The notes under the pieces: model-generated
Seen by the model: the letters and a program-made list of their open reading frames with translations, nothing else
The model's database searches: none
What the model was told of the DNA's origin: nothing
Assembly: GCA_017529425.1 (NCBI GenBank)
Contig: JAFXNQ010000041.1
Coordinates: 62,001 to 126,000, forward strand
Direction of reading: 5' to 3'
DNA: 64,000 bases
Origin: Bacteroidales bacterium
GTDB lineage: Bacteria > Bacteroidota > Bacteroidia > Bacteroidales > UBA932
Shown here: positions 42,920 through 51,500 of the stretch, in pieces
Layout of the letters: each line of letters starts with the position of its first letter
How positions within the stretch are numbered: position 1 is the stretch's first letter
Made by a program: the position numbers and the translations under genes

Positions 42920-43660
42920 ATGGGAAGAGCTTTTGAATTCCGCAAAGAGCGCAAGTTCAAGCGCTGGGGCCATATGGCCAAGACCTTTACCAAAATTGGA
43001 AAGGAGATTACCATTGCTGTAAAACAGGGCGGCCCCGATGTTACCGGCAACCCGCGCCTGCGTGCGCTGCTTCAGGAGGCCCGCAGCGAGAATATGCCCA
43101 AGGAGAACGTGGAACGCGCCATCAAGCGTGCCACCGACAAGGACCAGGGCGATTACAAGGAGGTTCTCTACGAAGGATACGGCCCTCACGGCATCGCCAT
43201 CCTGATTGAGACCGCTACCGACAACACCAACCGTACCGTTGCCAACATCCGCAGCTACTTTAACAAGTTTGGCGGCAACCTGGGCACCAGCGGCAGCGTG
43301 GAGTTTATGTTTGACCGCAAGAGCGTCTTCACCGTTAAGGACCGCGACGACATCGATCTCGAGATGCTGGAGCTGGAACTTATCGACTACGGCGCAGAGG
43401 AGGTTTTCCGCGAGGGCGGAGAAGATGACGAGGACGACCCCAAGGTTATCATGATATACGGCGAATTCACCGCCATGAACCAGATTCAGCAGTATCTGGA
43501 GAGCAACGGCTACGAGATTATGTCGGCCAAGTTTGACCGCTTCCCCAACACCGATCTCAAGCAGCTTTCTGCTGAAGACCAAGCCTCTGTAGAGAAGCTC
43601 CTGGAGAAGATTGAGGAGGACGAGGACGTTCAGAACGTATATCACAACATGCAGCAGTAA
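42920..43660 (+). CDS. YebC/PmpR-family regulator
   Basis: This 246-residue protein belongs to the YebC family, known as a transcription regulator in some bacteria and as a translation factor for proline-rich sequences in others. The core is visible as FEFRKERKFKRWGHMAKTFT, then KIGKEITIAVKQGGPDVTGN, NMPKENVERAIKRATDK, YEGYGPHGIAILIE and TATDNTNRTVANIRSYFNKF. The acidic linker GGEDDEDDPKV near the middle is a normal variant. The gene ends just before a strong hairpin terminator. Confidence 0.94.
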   Translation: MGRAFEFRKERKFKRWGHMAKTFTKIGKEITIAVKQGGPDVTGNPRLRALLQEARSENMPKENVERAIKRATDKDQGDYKEVLYEGYGPHGIAILIETATDNTNRTVANIRSYFNKFGGNLGTSGSVEFMFDRKSVFTVKDRDDIDLEMLELELIDYGAEEVFREGGEDDEDDPKVIMIYGEFTAMNQIQQYLESNGYEIMSAKFDRFPNTDLKQLSAEDQASVEKLLEKIEEDEDVQNVYHNMQQ

Positions 43661-43691
43661 CACTTAACCAAAACAAATACTATTCAAACTT

Positions 43692-43731
43692 GCGTCGGTT
43701 CATAAGTTGTTGAACCGGCGCTTGTTTTTTG
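43692..43731 (+). terminator. Rho-independent terminator after yebC
   Basis: GCGTCGGTTCA, an 8-base loop and TGAACCGGCGC form an 11-base stem with one G-T pair, followed by TTGTTTTTTG. It separates the yebC unit from the decarboxylase operon. Confidence 0.88.
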
Positions 43732-43755
43732 TTATTATTTATAAGTATTAATCAC

Positions 43756-43763
43756 TATATTTG
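43756..43763 (+). promoter_or_regulatory. Putative promoter of the methylmalonyl-CoA operon
   Basis: TATATTTG at 43756-43763 matches the Bacteroidota -7 box TAnnTTTG. A TTTG lies 24 bases upstream (43728-43731), a little further than the usual 19-21 and overlapping the terminator tail. The predicted start lies about 50 bases before the epimerase ATG at 43819. Confidence 0.5.
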
Positions 43764-43818
43764 GACCGTTTTTTCGCAAACTGAATATAATCGCAAAACA
43801 AATAACATAAACACAGCT

Positions 43819-44238
43819 ATGGAACTTAAACAAATCGAACACATCGGCATAGCTACTCCCTCCCTGGAGGAGGCTATCCCGTATTATGAGAACGTACTTG
43901 GCCTTAAATGCTACAACATCGAGGTTGTAGAGGACCAGAAAGTCAAAACCGCATTCTTCATGATTGGCGAGGTTAAGCTGGAGCTTCTGGAGCCCACCTG
44001 CGAGGAGAGCACCATCGCCAAGTTCATAGAGAAGAACGGCGGCCGCGGCGGCGTGCATCACATCGCTTTCAAGACTGCCGATGTAGCAGCCTGCCTGGCA
44101 GATGCAACCGAGAAGGGCGTACGCCTGATTGACGCTGCTCCCCGCAAGGGTGCAGAGGGGCTCAACATCGCCTTCCTGCATCCCAAGTCCACTATGGGCG
44201 TCCTCACAGAGATTTGTGAAAATCCCAAAGAGAAATAG
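43819..44238 (+). CDS. mce: Methylmalonyl-CoA epimerase
   Basis: This 139-residue glyoxalase-fold enzyme interconverts the R and S forms of methylmalonyl-CoA, linking the B12-dependent mutase to the decarboxylase. The metal-binding and fold landmarks are KQIEHIGIATPSLEEAIPYY, VKLELLEPTCEESTIAKFIE, GGVHHIAFKTADV and FLHPKSTMGVLTEICENP. An upstream in-frame ATG at 43729 exists, but the family begins at MELKQIEH (43819), which is preceded by the leader. It lies 25 bases before mmdA and is the first gene of the operon. Confidence 0.95.
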   Translation: MELKQIEHIGIATPSLEEAIPYYENVLGLKCYNIEVVEDQKVKTAFFMIGEVKLELLEPTCEESTIAKFIEKNGGRGGVHHIAFKTADVAACLADATEKGVRLIDAAPRKGAEGLNIAFLHPKSTMGVLTEICENPKEK

Positions 44239-44263
44239 TTAAACATTTTTAAAATCAGAAATA

Positions 44264-45826
44264 ATGAGTCAGCAACTCGAAAAGGTTAAAACTCTTATTG
44301 AGCTTCGCGAGAAGGCGCGCATCGGCGGCGGACAGGCCCGCATCGATGCCCAGCACGAAAAGGGTAAATACACCGCCCGCGAGCGTATTGCAATGCTGCT
44401 CGACGAGGGTAGCTTTGAAGAATTTGATATGTTTATGCTGCACCGCTGCACCAACTTCGGGATGGAGAAGAAACAGTTCCTGGGCGACGGTGTGGTTACC
44501 GGTTACGGTACCATCTGCGGCCGTCTGGTGTACATCTTTGCACAGGACTTCACCGTGAACGCAGGTTCTCTCTCCGAGACCCTCGCGCAGAAGATCTGCA
44601 AGGTTATGGACCAGGCAGTCAAGGTAGGCGCACCGGTCATCGGCCTCAACGACTCGGGCGGCGCCCGCATCCAGGAGGGTGTGAACGCGCTGGCCGGTTA
44701 TGCCGAGATTTTTGAGCGCAATATCCTCTCCAGCGGCGTGGTTCCCCAGATTTCCGCTATCCTTGGTCCGTGCGCAGGCGGTGCGGTTTATTCCCCCGCC
44801 CTCACCGACTTTACCATCATGCGCAAGAACGCCAGCTATATGTTCCTCACCGGCCCCGCAGTTGTGGAGCAGGTTCTGGGTGAAAAGGTAACCCAGGAGC
44901 AGCTTGGCGGTGCCAGCGTACACGCTTCCAAGAGCGGTGTGGCACACTTTGCATGCGATACAGAAGAGGATGTGATTGCCACTATCAAGGAGCTCATCAG
45001 CTATATCCCCCAGAACAACCGCGAGGAGGCTCCGATTGTTGCCACCAACGACCCGATTGACCGCAAGGATGACCGCCTGAACGAGATTATCCCCGACAGT
45101 CCCAACGAACCGTACGATATGTATGAGGTAATCAACGCAATTGTGGACGACGGCAAGTTCTTTGAGATTCACCGCGAGTATGCCCGCAATATCATCGTCG
45201 GCTTTGCCCATATGGGCGGTATGTCGGTAGGTATCGTCGCCAACCAGCCCAAGAACCTGGCCGGCGTGCTGGACATCAACTCCAGCCGCAAGGGCGCCCG
45301 TTTCGTGCGCTTCTGCGACGCGTTCAACATCCCCATCGTTACCCTGGTGGATGTGCCCGGCTTCCTTCCCGGCACACAGCAGGAGTTCGGCGGCGTGATT
45401 CTGCACGGAGCCAAGCTGCTCTACGCCTTTGGCGAGGCTACTGTTCCCAAAGTTACCGTTACCCTGCGCAAGAGCTACGGCGGCAGCCACATCGTGATGA
45501 GCTGCAAGCAGCTGCGCGGCGACATGAACTACGCATGGCCCACAGCCAACATCGCTGTGATGGGTGCAGACGGTGCAGTGGCAGTGCTCTACTCCAAGGA
45601 TATCAAGGCTGCCGCTACCCCTGAGGAGGCTGCCGCCATCAAGGAGGCCAAGAAGAAAGAGTACGACGACCTCTTCTGCAACCCTTACAAGGCTGCCAGC
45701 TACGGTTATATCGACGATGTCATCGAGCCTCGCAACACCCGTTTCCGCGTGATCCGCGCGCTGCATCAGCTGCGTGACAAGAACCTGACTCTCCCCGAGA
45801 AGAAGCACGGTAATATTCCACTCTAA
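44264..45826 (+). CDS. mmdA: Methylmalonyl-CoA decarboxylase alpha subunit (carboxyltransferase)
   Basis: This 520-residue carboxyltransferase moves the carboxyl group from methylmalonyl-CoA to biotin on the small carrier subunit, producing propionyl-CoA. The crotonase-like domains show [20 protein letters not shown] and [18 protein letters not shown], and later [19 protein letters not shown] and [17 protein letters not shown]. It is close in sequence to propionyl-CoA carboxylase beta subunits. The following OadG-, biotin- and OadB-type genes decide for a sodium-pumping decarboxylase instead. Length and ends are normal. Confidence 0.94.
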   Translation: MSQQLEKVKTLIELREKARIGGGQARIDAQHEKGKYTARERIAMLLDEGSFEEFDMFMLHRCTNFGMEKKQFLGDGVVTGYGTICGRLVYIFAQDFTVNAGSLSETLAQKICKVMDQAVKVGAPVIGLNDSGGARIQEGVNALAGYAEIFERNILSSGVVPQISAILGPCAGGAVYSPALTDFTIMRKNASYMFLTGPAVVEQVLGEKVTQEQLGGASVHASKSGVAHFACDTEEDVIATIKELISYIPQNNREEAPIVATNDPIDRKDDRLNEIIPDSPNEPYDMYEVINAIVDDGKFFEIHREYARNIIVGFAHMGGMSVGIVANQPKNLAGVLDINSSRKGARFVRFCDAFNIPIVTLVDVPGFLPGTQQEFGGVILHGAKLLYAFGEATVPKVTVTLRKSYGGSHIVMSCKQLRGDMNYAWPTANIAVMGADGAVAVLYSKDIKAAATPEEAAAIKEAKKKEYDDLFCNPYKAASYGYIDDVIEPRNTRFRVIRALHQLRDKNLTLPEKKHGNIPL

Positions 45827-45838
45827 AAACTTTCTGTC

Positions 45839-46180
45839 ATGACAATGTTATTTGCAGTAAACTGGAACGACGTGTGGGCTATGACCGGCATGGGCATCGG
45901 TATCGTGTTTGTGATACTGATCCTGCTGGTGCTGGTGCTTCAGGTCTTCACGCTGGTTGCTGTGCGCAAAGGCGGTGAGGGCAAACCGGCCGCCCAGGCT
46001 TCCGATTCGCCCAAGGCTGCGGAGGCTCCCGCCAAGGAGCCGTTCCACGGCGAGGACGAGGAGATTGCAGCAGCCGTTGCCGCATCCCTGTACCTCTTCA
46101 GCGAAGAGGCCCACGACGTTGAGAGCGGTGTTATTACCATCGTACATAACGACCACTCTACTTGGCATCATTTCAAATAG
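45839..46180 (+). CDS. OadG-family sodium pump decarboxylase small subunit (MmdD-like)
   Basis: This 113-residue protein has an N-terminal helix (TGMGIGIVFVILILLVLVLQ, about residues 17-36) and a soluble Ala/Glu/Lys-rich tail with EEIAAAVAASLYLFSEEAHD. This matches the small OadG-like subunit that holds the membrane and soluble parts of the pump together. The ATGAC start lies 12 bases after mmdA. The short C-terminal VESGVITIVHNDHSTWHHF contains histidines that may bind zinc, as in OadG; that is inferred. Confidence 0.85.
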   Translation: MTMLFAVNWNDVWAMTGMGIGIVFVILILLVLVLQVFTLVAVRKGGEGKPAAQASDSPKAAEAPAKEPFHGEDEEIAAAVAASLYLFSEEAHDVESGVITIVHNDHSTWHHFK

Positions 46181-46207
46181 AATTTCGTTTCATCATAATT
46201 TTTTAAA

Positions 46208-46639
46208 ATGAAAAACTTCAATTTCAAGATAAACGGTAATGAATACCAGACTTCAGTAGAGCAGTCGGGCGATCTGTTGCAGGTTACCGTTAACGGAAAG
46301 GCTTACACTGCCAAACTCATTCAGGAAGAGGGCGCTGCACCCAAGGTTGCTGCCGTTAAGCCGGCTGCCGCACCTGCGGCTGCTGCTCCCGCAGCTCCGG
46401 CTGCCGCTGCCGCTCCTGCCGGAGCCGGCAAGGCTGTGGAGTCCCCCCTGCCCGGCGTTGTGGTCAGCATCGCAGTTTCTGCCGGCCAGGCTGTTAAGGC
46501 CGGTGACACCCTCCTCACCCTGGAGGCCATGAAGATGGAGAACGCCATCCAGGCAGATGCCGACGGCACTGTCACCAAGGTTCTGGTCACTGTCGGCCAG
46601 TCGGTACAGAGCGGCGATCCCCTGCTGGAAATCGCATAA
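46208..46639 (+). CDS. mmdC: Biotin carrier subunit of methylmalonyl-CoA decarboxylase
   Basis: This 143-residue protein carries biotin between the carboxyltransferase and the membrane pump. It has an N-terminal domain FKINGNEYQTSVEQSGDLLQ, then a flexible Ala/Pro linker of about 25 residues (AAPAAAAPAAPAAAAAP), then the biotinyl domain with LEAMKMENAIQAD. The biotin lysine is Lys109. The closing VTVGQSVQSGDPLLEIA is standard. It sits between the OadG-like and OadB-like genes in the family's usual order. Confidence 0.94.
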   Translation: MKNFNFKINGNEYQTSVEQSGDLLQVTVNGKAYTAKLIQEEGAAPKVAAVKPAAAPAAAAPAAPAAAAAPAGAGKAVESPLPGVVVSIAVSAGQAVKAGDTLLTLEAMKMENAIQADADGTVTKVLVTVGQSVQSGDPLLEIA

Positions 46640-46657
46640 CTTTTCAATCCTTTTACG

Positions 46658-47944
46658 ATGAACTCTTCAAAAAAGATATATAGAGTTTTATTGTTCTTTG
46701 TGGCATTGTTCGTGGCTATGCCGGTCCTGGCACAGGATTTCAACTTTGGTGAGACCCTGCGCAATTTTGGCGAAGAGACCGGCTTTGCACAGATGTTCGC
46801 AACTGAAGGGGGATGGAAGACGCTGATTATGCTGGTCATCTCCTGCGTGTTGCTCTATCTGGCCATAGTCAAGAAGTATGAGCCGCTGCTGCTTCTGCCT
46901 ATCGCGTTCGGTATGCTGCTCACCAACTTCCCGGGTGCGAACCTGTTCCACACAGAGCTCTGGAACGACGAGTTCCTGAACGCAGCAAGTCCATACTACC
47001 ATAACTACCGCCACATATTGGCCGACGGCGGACTTCTGGACATCCTCTACATCGGTGTCAAGCTGGGCGTCTATCCCTGCCTCATTTTCCTGGGCGTTGG
47101 TGCGATGACCGACTTCGGTCCGCTGATTGCCAATCCCAAGAGCCTGCTGTTGGGCGCTGCCGCCCAGCTGGGTATCTTTGCCACCTTTATCGTGGCTCAC
47201 CTGATGGGCTTTACCTCCGCTGAGGCTGCATCTATCGGTATTATTGGCGGTGCGGACGGCCCTACGGCAATCTTCCTCACCTCCAAGCTGGCTCCGCAGT
47301 TGCTCGGCCCTATTGCCGTGGCTGCCTACAGCTACATGGCGCTGGTGCCCATTATTCAGCCGCCTATCATGCGCGCGCTTACCACCAAGAAAGAGCGTGA
47401 GATCCAGATGAAACAGCTACGCAACGTCTCCAAGCGGGAGAAGATCCTCTTCCCGATTGTGGTCACCATTATCATCGCGCTGCTGCTCCCCTCTGCAGCT
47501 CCGCTGATCGGCTGCCTTATGCTCGGCAACCTGTTCCGCGAGAGCGGCGTTGTGGAGCGTCTCAGCAAAGCTGTCCAGAACGAGCTCAACAATATCGTGG
47601 TCATCTTCCTGGGCGTTACCGTGGGCGCAACCGCTACTGCCGATACTTTCCTGCAGTGGCGCACCCTCGGCATCATGGCTGTCGGAATCGTGGCGTTCGG
47701 TATCGGTACCGGTGGCGGTGTGCTGCTGGCCAAGTTGATGAATGTCTTCAGCAAGGATAAGGTTAACCCGCTGATTGGTTCTGCAGGTGTGTCGGCCGTG
47801 CCTATGGCAGCCCGCGTCTCCCAGACCGAGGGTCTCAAGGCCAACCCCAAGAACTATCTGCTGATGCACGCCATGGGTCCGAATGTGGCCGGCGTTATCG
47901 GCAGCGCAGTCGCAGCAGGTATCCTGCTGAGTATGCTGGGTTAG
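46658..47944 (+). CDS. mmdB: Sodium-translocating decarboxylase beta subunit (OadB/MmdB)
   Basis: This 428-residue membrane subunit decarboxylates carboxybiotin and couples it to export of sodium ions. About ten to eleven helices are visible. The conserved sodium and catalytic regions are [40 protein letters not shown] and [20 protein letters not shown]. The late [20 protein letters not shown] and [20 protein letters not shown] are also diagnostic. The N-terminus begins with a hydrophobic signal-like stretch ([17 protein letters not shown]), which may be cleaved. It is the last gene of the operon and ends just before a terminator. Confidence 0.95.
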   Translation: MNSSKKIYRVLLFFVALFVAMPVLAQDFNFGETLRNFGEETGFAQMFATEGGWKTLIMLVISCVLLYLAIVKKYEPLLLLPIAFGMLLTNFPGANLFHTELWNDEFLNAASPYYHNYRHILADGGLLDILYIGVKLGVYPCLIFLGVGAMTDFGPLIANPKSLLLGAAAQLGIFATFIVAHLMGFTSAEAASIGIIGGADGPTAIFLTSKLAPQLLGPIAVAAYSYMALVPIIQPPIMRALTTKKEREIQMKQLRNVSKREKILFPIVVTIIIALLLPSAAPLIGCLMLGNLFRESGVVERLSKAVQNELNNIVVIFLGVTVGATATADTFLQWRTLGIMAVGIVAFGIGTGGGVLLAKLMNVFSKDKVNPLIGSAGVSAVPMAARVSQTEGLKANPKNYLLMHAMGPNVAGVIGSAVAAGILLSMLG

Positions 47945-47962
47945 TTCCCGCCTTTGTTAGTG

Positions 47963-47999
47963 AAAAAGAGTGGCTTCCGTTTGGAGGCCACTCTTTTTG
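47963..47999. terminator. Bidirectional-looking terminator after mmdB
   Basis: AAAAAGAGTGGCTTCC, a short loop and GGAGGCCACTCTTTTT form a long stem with flanking A and T runs, able to stop transcription from both sides: mmdB from the left and possibly cobC from the right. Its stem closely resembles the terminator at 51446-51483. Confidence 0.88.
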
Positions 48000-48099
48000 T
48001 GTTTCATTCTGCCGGGCAGAAACCTTCGCTCTAAGTTTGGGCCTCCTCCTTAGAGCTTCGGCTTTTTCTGACCGGCGGACGGAGCAGCGACATAGGTTG

Positions 48100-48630
48100 T
48101 TACAATTCTATGCAAAGTATCCCGCCGTGGGGAGTGAGGTGGTCAAAGGGGCGGTTGAAATCGGCCAGGCCCATGTAGATGGAGGCGCTGAGCAACACGC
48201 CGCCGTGGGAGAATATGGCTACCCGCTGCCACCCTTTGCCGCGCAGCTCCTCCAGGAACTCCTTAACCCGGGCGTAAACCGCCATGAACGATTCTCCGCC
48301 GGTGGGCGAGGTGTTAATGAAGTCGTTGTAGTACTCATGCAGTCTATTATCGGTGATGTCGTCAAAGCGCTTCATCTCCCACTCGCCAAAGTTTATCTCC
48401 ATCAGCCGCCGGTCGCGTTCGGCATCGGGATAGCCACAGAAATCGGCCAGCCGTATGCAGCGTGAGAGCGGGCTGGTGAACACATGGTCAAAGGGTTCGT
48501 ACGCCTCCAGCGCCGCTTTGGTTACGGCTGCTTCGGCCTCGAAGGTCGGCTTCAAGGGGACGTCTGTCTGGCCGTAGCAGGTGCCGGGAGCGACATCCAC
48601 CGGGGTGTGTCGTATCAGTATTACTTCCAT
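48100..48630 (-). CDS. cobC: Alpha-ribazole phosphatase-like histidine phosphatase
   Basis: This 176-residue histidine phosphatase would remove phosphate from alpha-ribazole-5'-phosphate or the adenosylcobalamin phosphate in nucleotide loop assembly. The catalytic motif is VILIRHTPVD at the N-terminus, followed by CYGQTDVPL, VFTSPLSRCIRLADF, MEINFGEWE and the second histidine in VAIFSHGGVLL. The family is broad, and assignment to CobC rests on its place one base from cobS in a B12 cluster. It is the last gene of the minus-strand arm. Confidence 0.85.
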   Translation of the reverse strand: MEVILIRHTPVDVAPGTCYGQTDVPLKPTFEAEAAVTKAALEAYEPFDHVFTSPLSRCIRLADFCGYPDAERDRRLMEINFGEWEMKRFDDITDNRLHEYYNDFINTSPTGGESFMAVYARVKEFLEELRGKGWQRVAIFSHGGVLLSASIYMGLADFNRPFDHLTPHGGILCIEL

Positions 48631-48631
48631 T

Positions 48632-49417
48632 TTAACAAGCGATTATTGCTGTAAGCCAAAACGATAGCTCGCAGAGAATGAAGGTGGCGCCGCAGCAGTC
48701 GCCGGTGTAGCCGCCAATGCGGCGTTTGCACGCCCAGGCCATCAGCAGCATCACCACCACCGGCACGGCAAGCATGATGCCGATAGTTACCGCAGACAAG
48801 CTCAGGCCCAGTATCATTGGCGGCGAGCAGCAAAGAGCGCAAATCAGGATGATGGCGGGGATCAGCCCGAATAGCAGGCATAGCAGAAACTCGCCTGCGG
48901 TCATCCTGCTATAGACAGTTTTATTTTTTGCAGTCTCTTCGCTACGGGCGTAAGGCAGCAGGTTGATCAGTTGCGCAGCGCAGCATTTGCTCCAGGCATC
49001 ACCGCAGAGCGCCAACACGCAGAGGGCAGCCGGGGTCATGCTGCCGGGCACCTGAATCATCAGCAAGTAGTAGATTATCAGGCCGATGACGCCGTAAGTG
49101 CCGATATGGGAGTCCTTCATTATGGCCAGCGTCCGTTCGCGGTTGCGGCCGCCGCCAAAGCCATCGATAAAATCAGCCAGGCCGTCTTCATGCAGGGCTC
49201 CGGTGAGCAGCAGGCGGGCCACAAGGGCCGCTATCCACGCCAGGGCCGGTGTGGTCACCTTCAGCATCAGCCAGAGGACCAGCGCCATCACGCCGCCGGT
49301 GAGCCAGCCCGTCAGGGGCCAGAGCGGCACCACCCGCTTGAAATCATCCGCCGGAATCTCCTTTATTTTCCAGAGCGGAAGGCGTGTAAAGAATGTCAGC
49401 GCTGCCAGGAGTTTCAT
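48632..49417 (-). CDS. cobS: Adenosylcobinamide-GDP ribazoletransferase (cobalamin synthase)
   Basis: This integral membrane enzyme joins alpha-ribazole to adenosylcobinamide-GDP to complete the B12 lower ligand. I take Met at 49417 (MKLLAALTFFTRLP) as start, giving 261 residues; the frame is open to an ATG at 49453, but those 12 extra residues would overlap cobT by 26 bases. Landmarks are VPLWPLTGWLTGG, LHEDGLADFIDGFGGG with the metal-binding acidic residues, and MKDSHIGTYGVIGLI. About six helices follow. CRRRIGG-like KRRIGGYTGDCCGA near the C-terminus is also typical. Confidence 0.93.
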   Translation of the reverse strand: MKLLAALTFFTRLPLWKIKEIPADDFKRVVPLWPLTGWLTGGVMALVLWLMLKVTTPALAWIAALVARLLLTGALHEDGLADFIDGFGGGRNRERTLAIMKDSHIGTYGVIGLIIYYLLMIQVPGSMTPAALCVLALCGDAWSKCCAAQLINLLPYARSEETAKNKTVYSRMTAGEFLLCLLFGLIPAIILICALCCSPPMILGLSLSAVTIGIMLAVPVVVMLLMAWACKRRIGGYTGDCCGATFILCELSFWLTAIIAC

Positions 49418-49427
49418 TAGAAGCTGT

Positions 49428-50489
49428 TTAGAAATATTTCGTAATGTCGGCACCCTGGAATGTGTCCATCTGGTTTATCATATTCACCGCAGACTGCACT
49501 ATCGGGTAGGCGCAAATCGCACCGGTTCCCTCGCCAAGGCGGAGGCCAAGGTTCAGCAACGGCTTTGCCTCCATCGCCTCTATCATCAGCTTGTGACCAG
49601 ATTCATCACCACAGTGCCCAAAGATGGCATAATCTTTTACGGCAGGATATAACTGGCTGGCCGCCAGCATACAGCTGGTCATGATAAAACCGTCCACCAT
49701 TATGATGATGCCCATTTCCGCCGCCTTTAGCATTGCTCCTACGGCCATCACCATCTCGAATCCGCCAAACCAGCGGATAATGTCTGCTGCACTACCACTG
49801 CCGGAGTAGTTCTCCATCGCACGCTTCAGCACGTCGCATTTGTGCCGGATGCCAGCGCTGTCCAGGCCGCTGCCGGCGCCGATGCATTTTTCAATCGGGA
49901 TACCGGTGAAATACGACATCCATACCGACGACGGAGAGGTATTGCCGATGCCCATCTCACCGAAACTCAGCACGTTGCTGCCTTTCGCCGCGCACTGTTC
50001 CACCACCCGTGCTCCGCACTCCAGGCAGCGCTCCATCTCGGCCTCACTCATCGCCGCGCCGTAAAGGAAGTTGCTGGTGCCCCGGCGGATCTTGAAGTCG
50101 ATAATACCGCGGTCCTTTGGAAGGTCATAGTCCACCCCGGCATCCACCACCTTCAGTTTGAAGCCGTGCTGACGGCAGAGGAAGTTCACCCCGCCGGTCC
50201 CCTGTGGATGAGTAAAATGGCACACCTGCTGCCATGTGACCTCGCGCGGGGCAACGCTCACCCCCTCCTCTGCGATGCCGTGGTCGCCGGCAAAAAGGAT
50301 GTTCTGCGGATTGCGAAGTTCTGGGGTCAGCGTCTGCTGGATAAGCCCTATCTGCAGTGCGAGAGATTCCAGACGACCCAGCGAGCCTTTGGGCTTGGTG
50401 AGGTTGTCTATCTTGGCCTGCAGGGCAGCCCGCAGCGCCTGGTCGGGTTGTTTTATGTGGAACTGTATGTTCAAATCTTCACTGGTCAT
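49428..50489 (-). CDS. cobT: Nicotinate-nucleotide-dimethylbenzimidazole phosphoribosyltransferase
   Basis: This 353-residue enzyme makes alpha-ribazole phosphate from nicotinate mononucleotide and dimethylbenzimidazole or a related base. The family landmarks are [40 protein letters not shown] [45 protein letters not shown] and [14 protein letters not shown]. The catalytic glutamate near the C-terminus lies in LRLGEGTGA. Length is normal. The gene stands between cobU and cobS. No bluB or lower-ligand synthesis gene is in the window. Confidence 0.96.
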   Translation of the reverse strand: MTSEDLNIQFHIKQPDQALRAALQAKIDNLTKPKGSLGRLESLALQIGLIQQTLTPELRNPQNILFAGDHGIAEEGVSVAPREVTWQQVCHFTHPQGTGGVNFLCRQHGFKLKVVDAGVDYDLPKDRGIIDFKIRRGTSNFLYGAAMSEAEMERCLECGARVVEQCAAKGSNVLSFGEMGIGNTSPSSVWMSYFTGIPIEKCIGAGSGLDSAGIRHKCDVLKRAMENYSGSGSAADIIRWFGGFEMVMAVGAMLKAAEMGIIIMVDGFIMTSCMLAASQLYPAVKDYAIFGHCGDESGHKLMIEAMEAKPLLNLGLRLGEGTGAICAYPIVQSAVNMINQMDTFQGADITKYF

Positions 50490-50503
50490 TTAATCTTCAC
50501 GGC

Positions 50504-51013
50504 TCATTTGATTTTTACGGGAATGCCGCTCACCATCAGTATCACTTCATCGGCACGCTCTGCAACGTACTGGTTCACGCTCCCCTGCAGGTCGGTGAAG
50601 CGGCGCTGCAGTTCGTTGTCGCTGATGCCGCCAAGGCCTATCTCGTTGGTCACAAAGATGTATGTCGCATCGTGGGTGAGCAACTGGTCCATCCCCCGCT
50701 TCATCGCCGCCAGGCAGGTGTCGGGGTCACTGTTGCTGTCAAAGAAGTAGTTGGTGGCCCACAGGGTGAGGCAGTCCACCAGCACCACCCGCCCCGGGAG
50801 ATTGAGGCGGCCGAGGTTCTTCTCCTCCTCTATGTTGGTCCACTGCGGCCCGCGGCGCGCCTTGTGCCGCTCCACGCGCAGAGCAAAGTCCTGGTCCCAG
50901 ATGCGTGCCGTGGCCACATACACGGGGTTCGGCGCCATGGAAAGCGCCATCTTCTCGGCATAATCGCTCTTGCCGCTCCGGCATCCGCCGGTGATTAGTA
51001 TTACTTTTTTCAT
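50504..51013 (-). CDS. cobU: Adenosylcobinamide kinase / guanylyltransferase
   Basis: This enzyme phosphorylates adenosylcobinamide and then transfers GMP to it, preparing the nucleotide loop. The start at 51013 (MKKVILITGGCRSGKSDYAE) is chosen because the P-loop strand must be near the N-terminus; an in-frame ATG at 51037 would add eight residues of no known role. The P-loop is GGCRSGKS. YVATARIWDQDFALRVERHK contains the guanylylated histidine region, and VLVDCLTLWATNYFF and FVTNEIGLGGI follow. It is the first gene of the cobU-cobT-cobS-cobC run and lies 14 bases before cobT. Confidence 0.95.
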   Translation of the reverse strand: MKKVILITGGCRSGKSDYAEKMALSMAPNPVYVATARIWDQDFALRVERHKARRGPQWTNIEEEKNLGRLNLPGRVVLVDCLTLWATNYFFDSNSDPDTCLAAMKRGMDQLLTHDATYIFVTNEIGLGGISDNELQRRFTDLQGSVNQYVAERADEVILMVSGIPVKIK

Positions 51014-51053
51014 GTTAACAAAGTTAGCAACAAACATAAATAAAGAGAAACTA

Positions 51054-51084
51054 TTTGCAGTATTCAGGAAAAGATATACCTTTG
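51054..51084 (+). promoter_or_regulatory. Near-consensus Bacteroidota promoter, plus strand
   Basis: TTTG at 51054-51057, a 19-base spacer and TATACCTTTG ending in the box TACCTTTG (51077-51084) match the TTTG-N19-TAnnTTTG consensus exactly. It points away from cobU, towards the hairpin leader and the 46-codon frame at 51225. Confidence 0.8.
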
Positions 51085-51117
51085 CAATACCTTCATTGGG
51101 AATAATTAGTACCCATA

Positions 51118-51156
51118 AACAGACATCTAGCCTCTAAATGGATGTCTGTTTTGTTT
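51118..51156 (+). terminator. Leader hairpin with T-rich tail, possible attenuator or small-RNA terminator
   Basis: AACAGACATC and GATGTCTGTT form a perfect 10-base stem around a 13-base loop, followed by TTGTTT. It begins roughly 30 bases after the predicted transcription start, so it could end a very short RNA or attenuate expression of the small frame downstream. Confidence 0.65.
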
Positions 51157-51224
51157 AAAGCACAACCGAGGGGGAGCGCTGACATTGGAGATTGTTGTTC
51201 TTTCAAATACTAATTATTTATACA

Positions 51225-51365
51225 ATGAAGAGAATAAGAATCAACAAACACCACGTTCGCATTACCATTAGAGTGGAGATTGCGAAGCATACCAAAGTTA
51301 AAGCGTACAAGCGCTTTAGAAATGGTAAATTCGAAAAGGTTCGGAGTTACTATCGCAGATATTAG
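51225..51365 (+). CDS. Small, highly basic 46-residue protein
   Basis: A plus-strand frame of 46 codons begins MKRIRINKHHVRITIRVEIA and ends KVRSYYRRY before TAG at 51363. About 20 of 46 residues are Lys, Arg or His. The second half has an internal repeat of the form K-V-[KR]-[AS]-Y-x-R (KVKAYKR and KVRSYYRR) around a RNGK turn. I do not recognise a named family; similar tiny basic repeat proteins occur in Bacteroidota and their phages, and nucleic-acid or ribosome binding is plausible. Support for it being a real gene comes from the near-perfect promoter upstream, the terminator at 51446, and its isolation between two minus-strand B12 operons. Confidence 0.6.
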   Translation: MKRIRINKHHVRITIRVEIAKHTKVKAYKRFRNGKFEKVRSYYRRY

Positions 51366-51445
51366 AGGTGTCTTAAATAGATTAACTTGAACAGAAGCTG
51401 AAAGGCTTGCTACTTCTCTATCCCCTCGGTTTTTGTAGGATTCTG

Positions 51446-51483
51446 TAAAAAAAGAGTGACTTCCACGGAAGCCACTCTTTTTC
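51446..51483. terminator. Terminator between the small basic gene and the cobK-cbiD gene
   Basis: AAAAAAAGAGTGACTTCC, a short loop and GGAAGCCACTCTTTTT form a stem with A and T runs on both sides, able to serve the plus-strand small gene and the minus-strand cobK-cbiD operon, whose stop is at 51501. The stem is nearly the same as that at 47963-47999. Confidence 0.85.
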
Positions 51484-51500
51484 ATGATAGGATGAATGGG

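Noticed and set aside
44255..45808. Long minus-strand frame of 517 codons opposite mmdA
   Set aside because: It lies exactly antisense to a clear carboxyltransferase gene, has no recognisable domain, and is rich in His, Ala, Val and Gly, as expected from the complement of GC-rich coding sequence.
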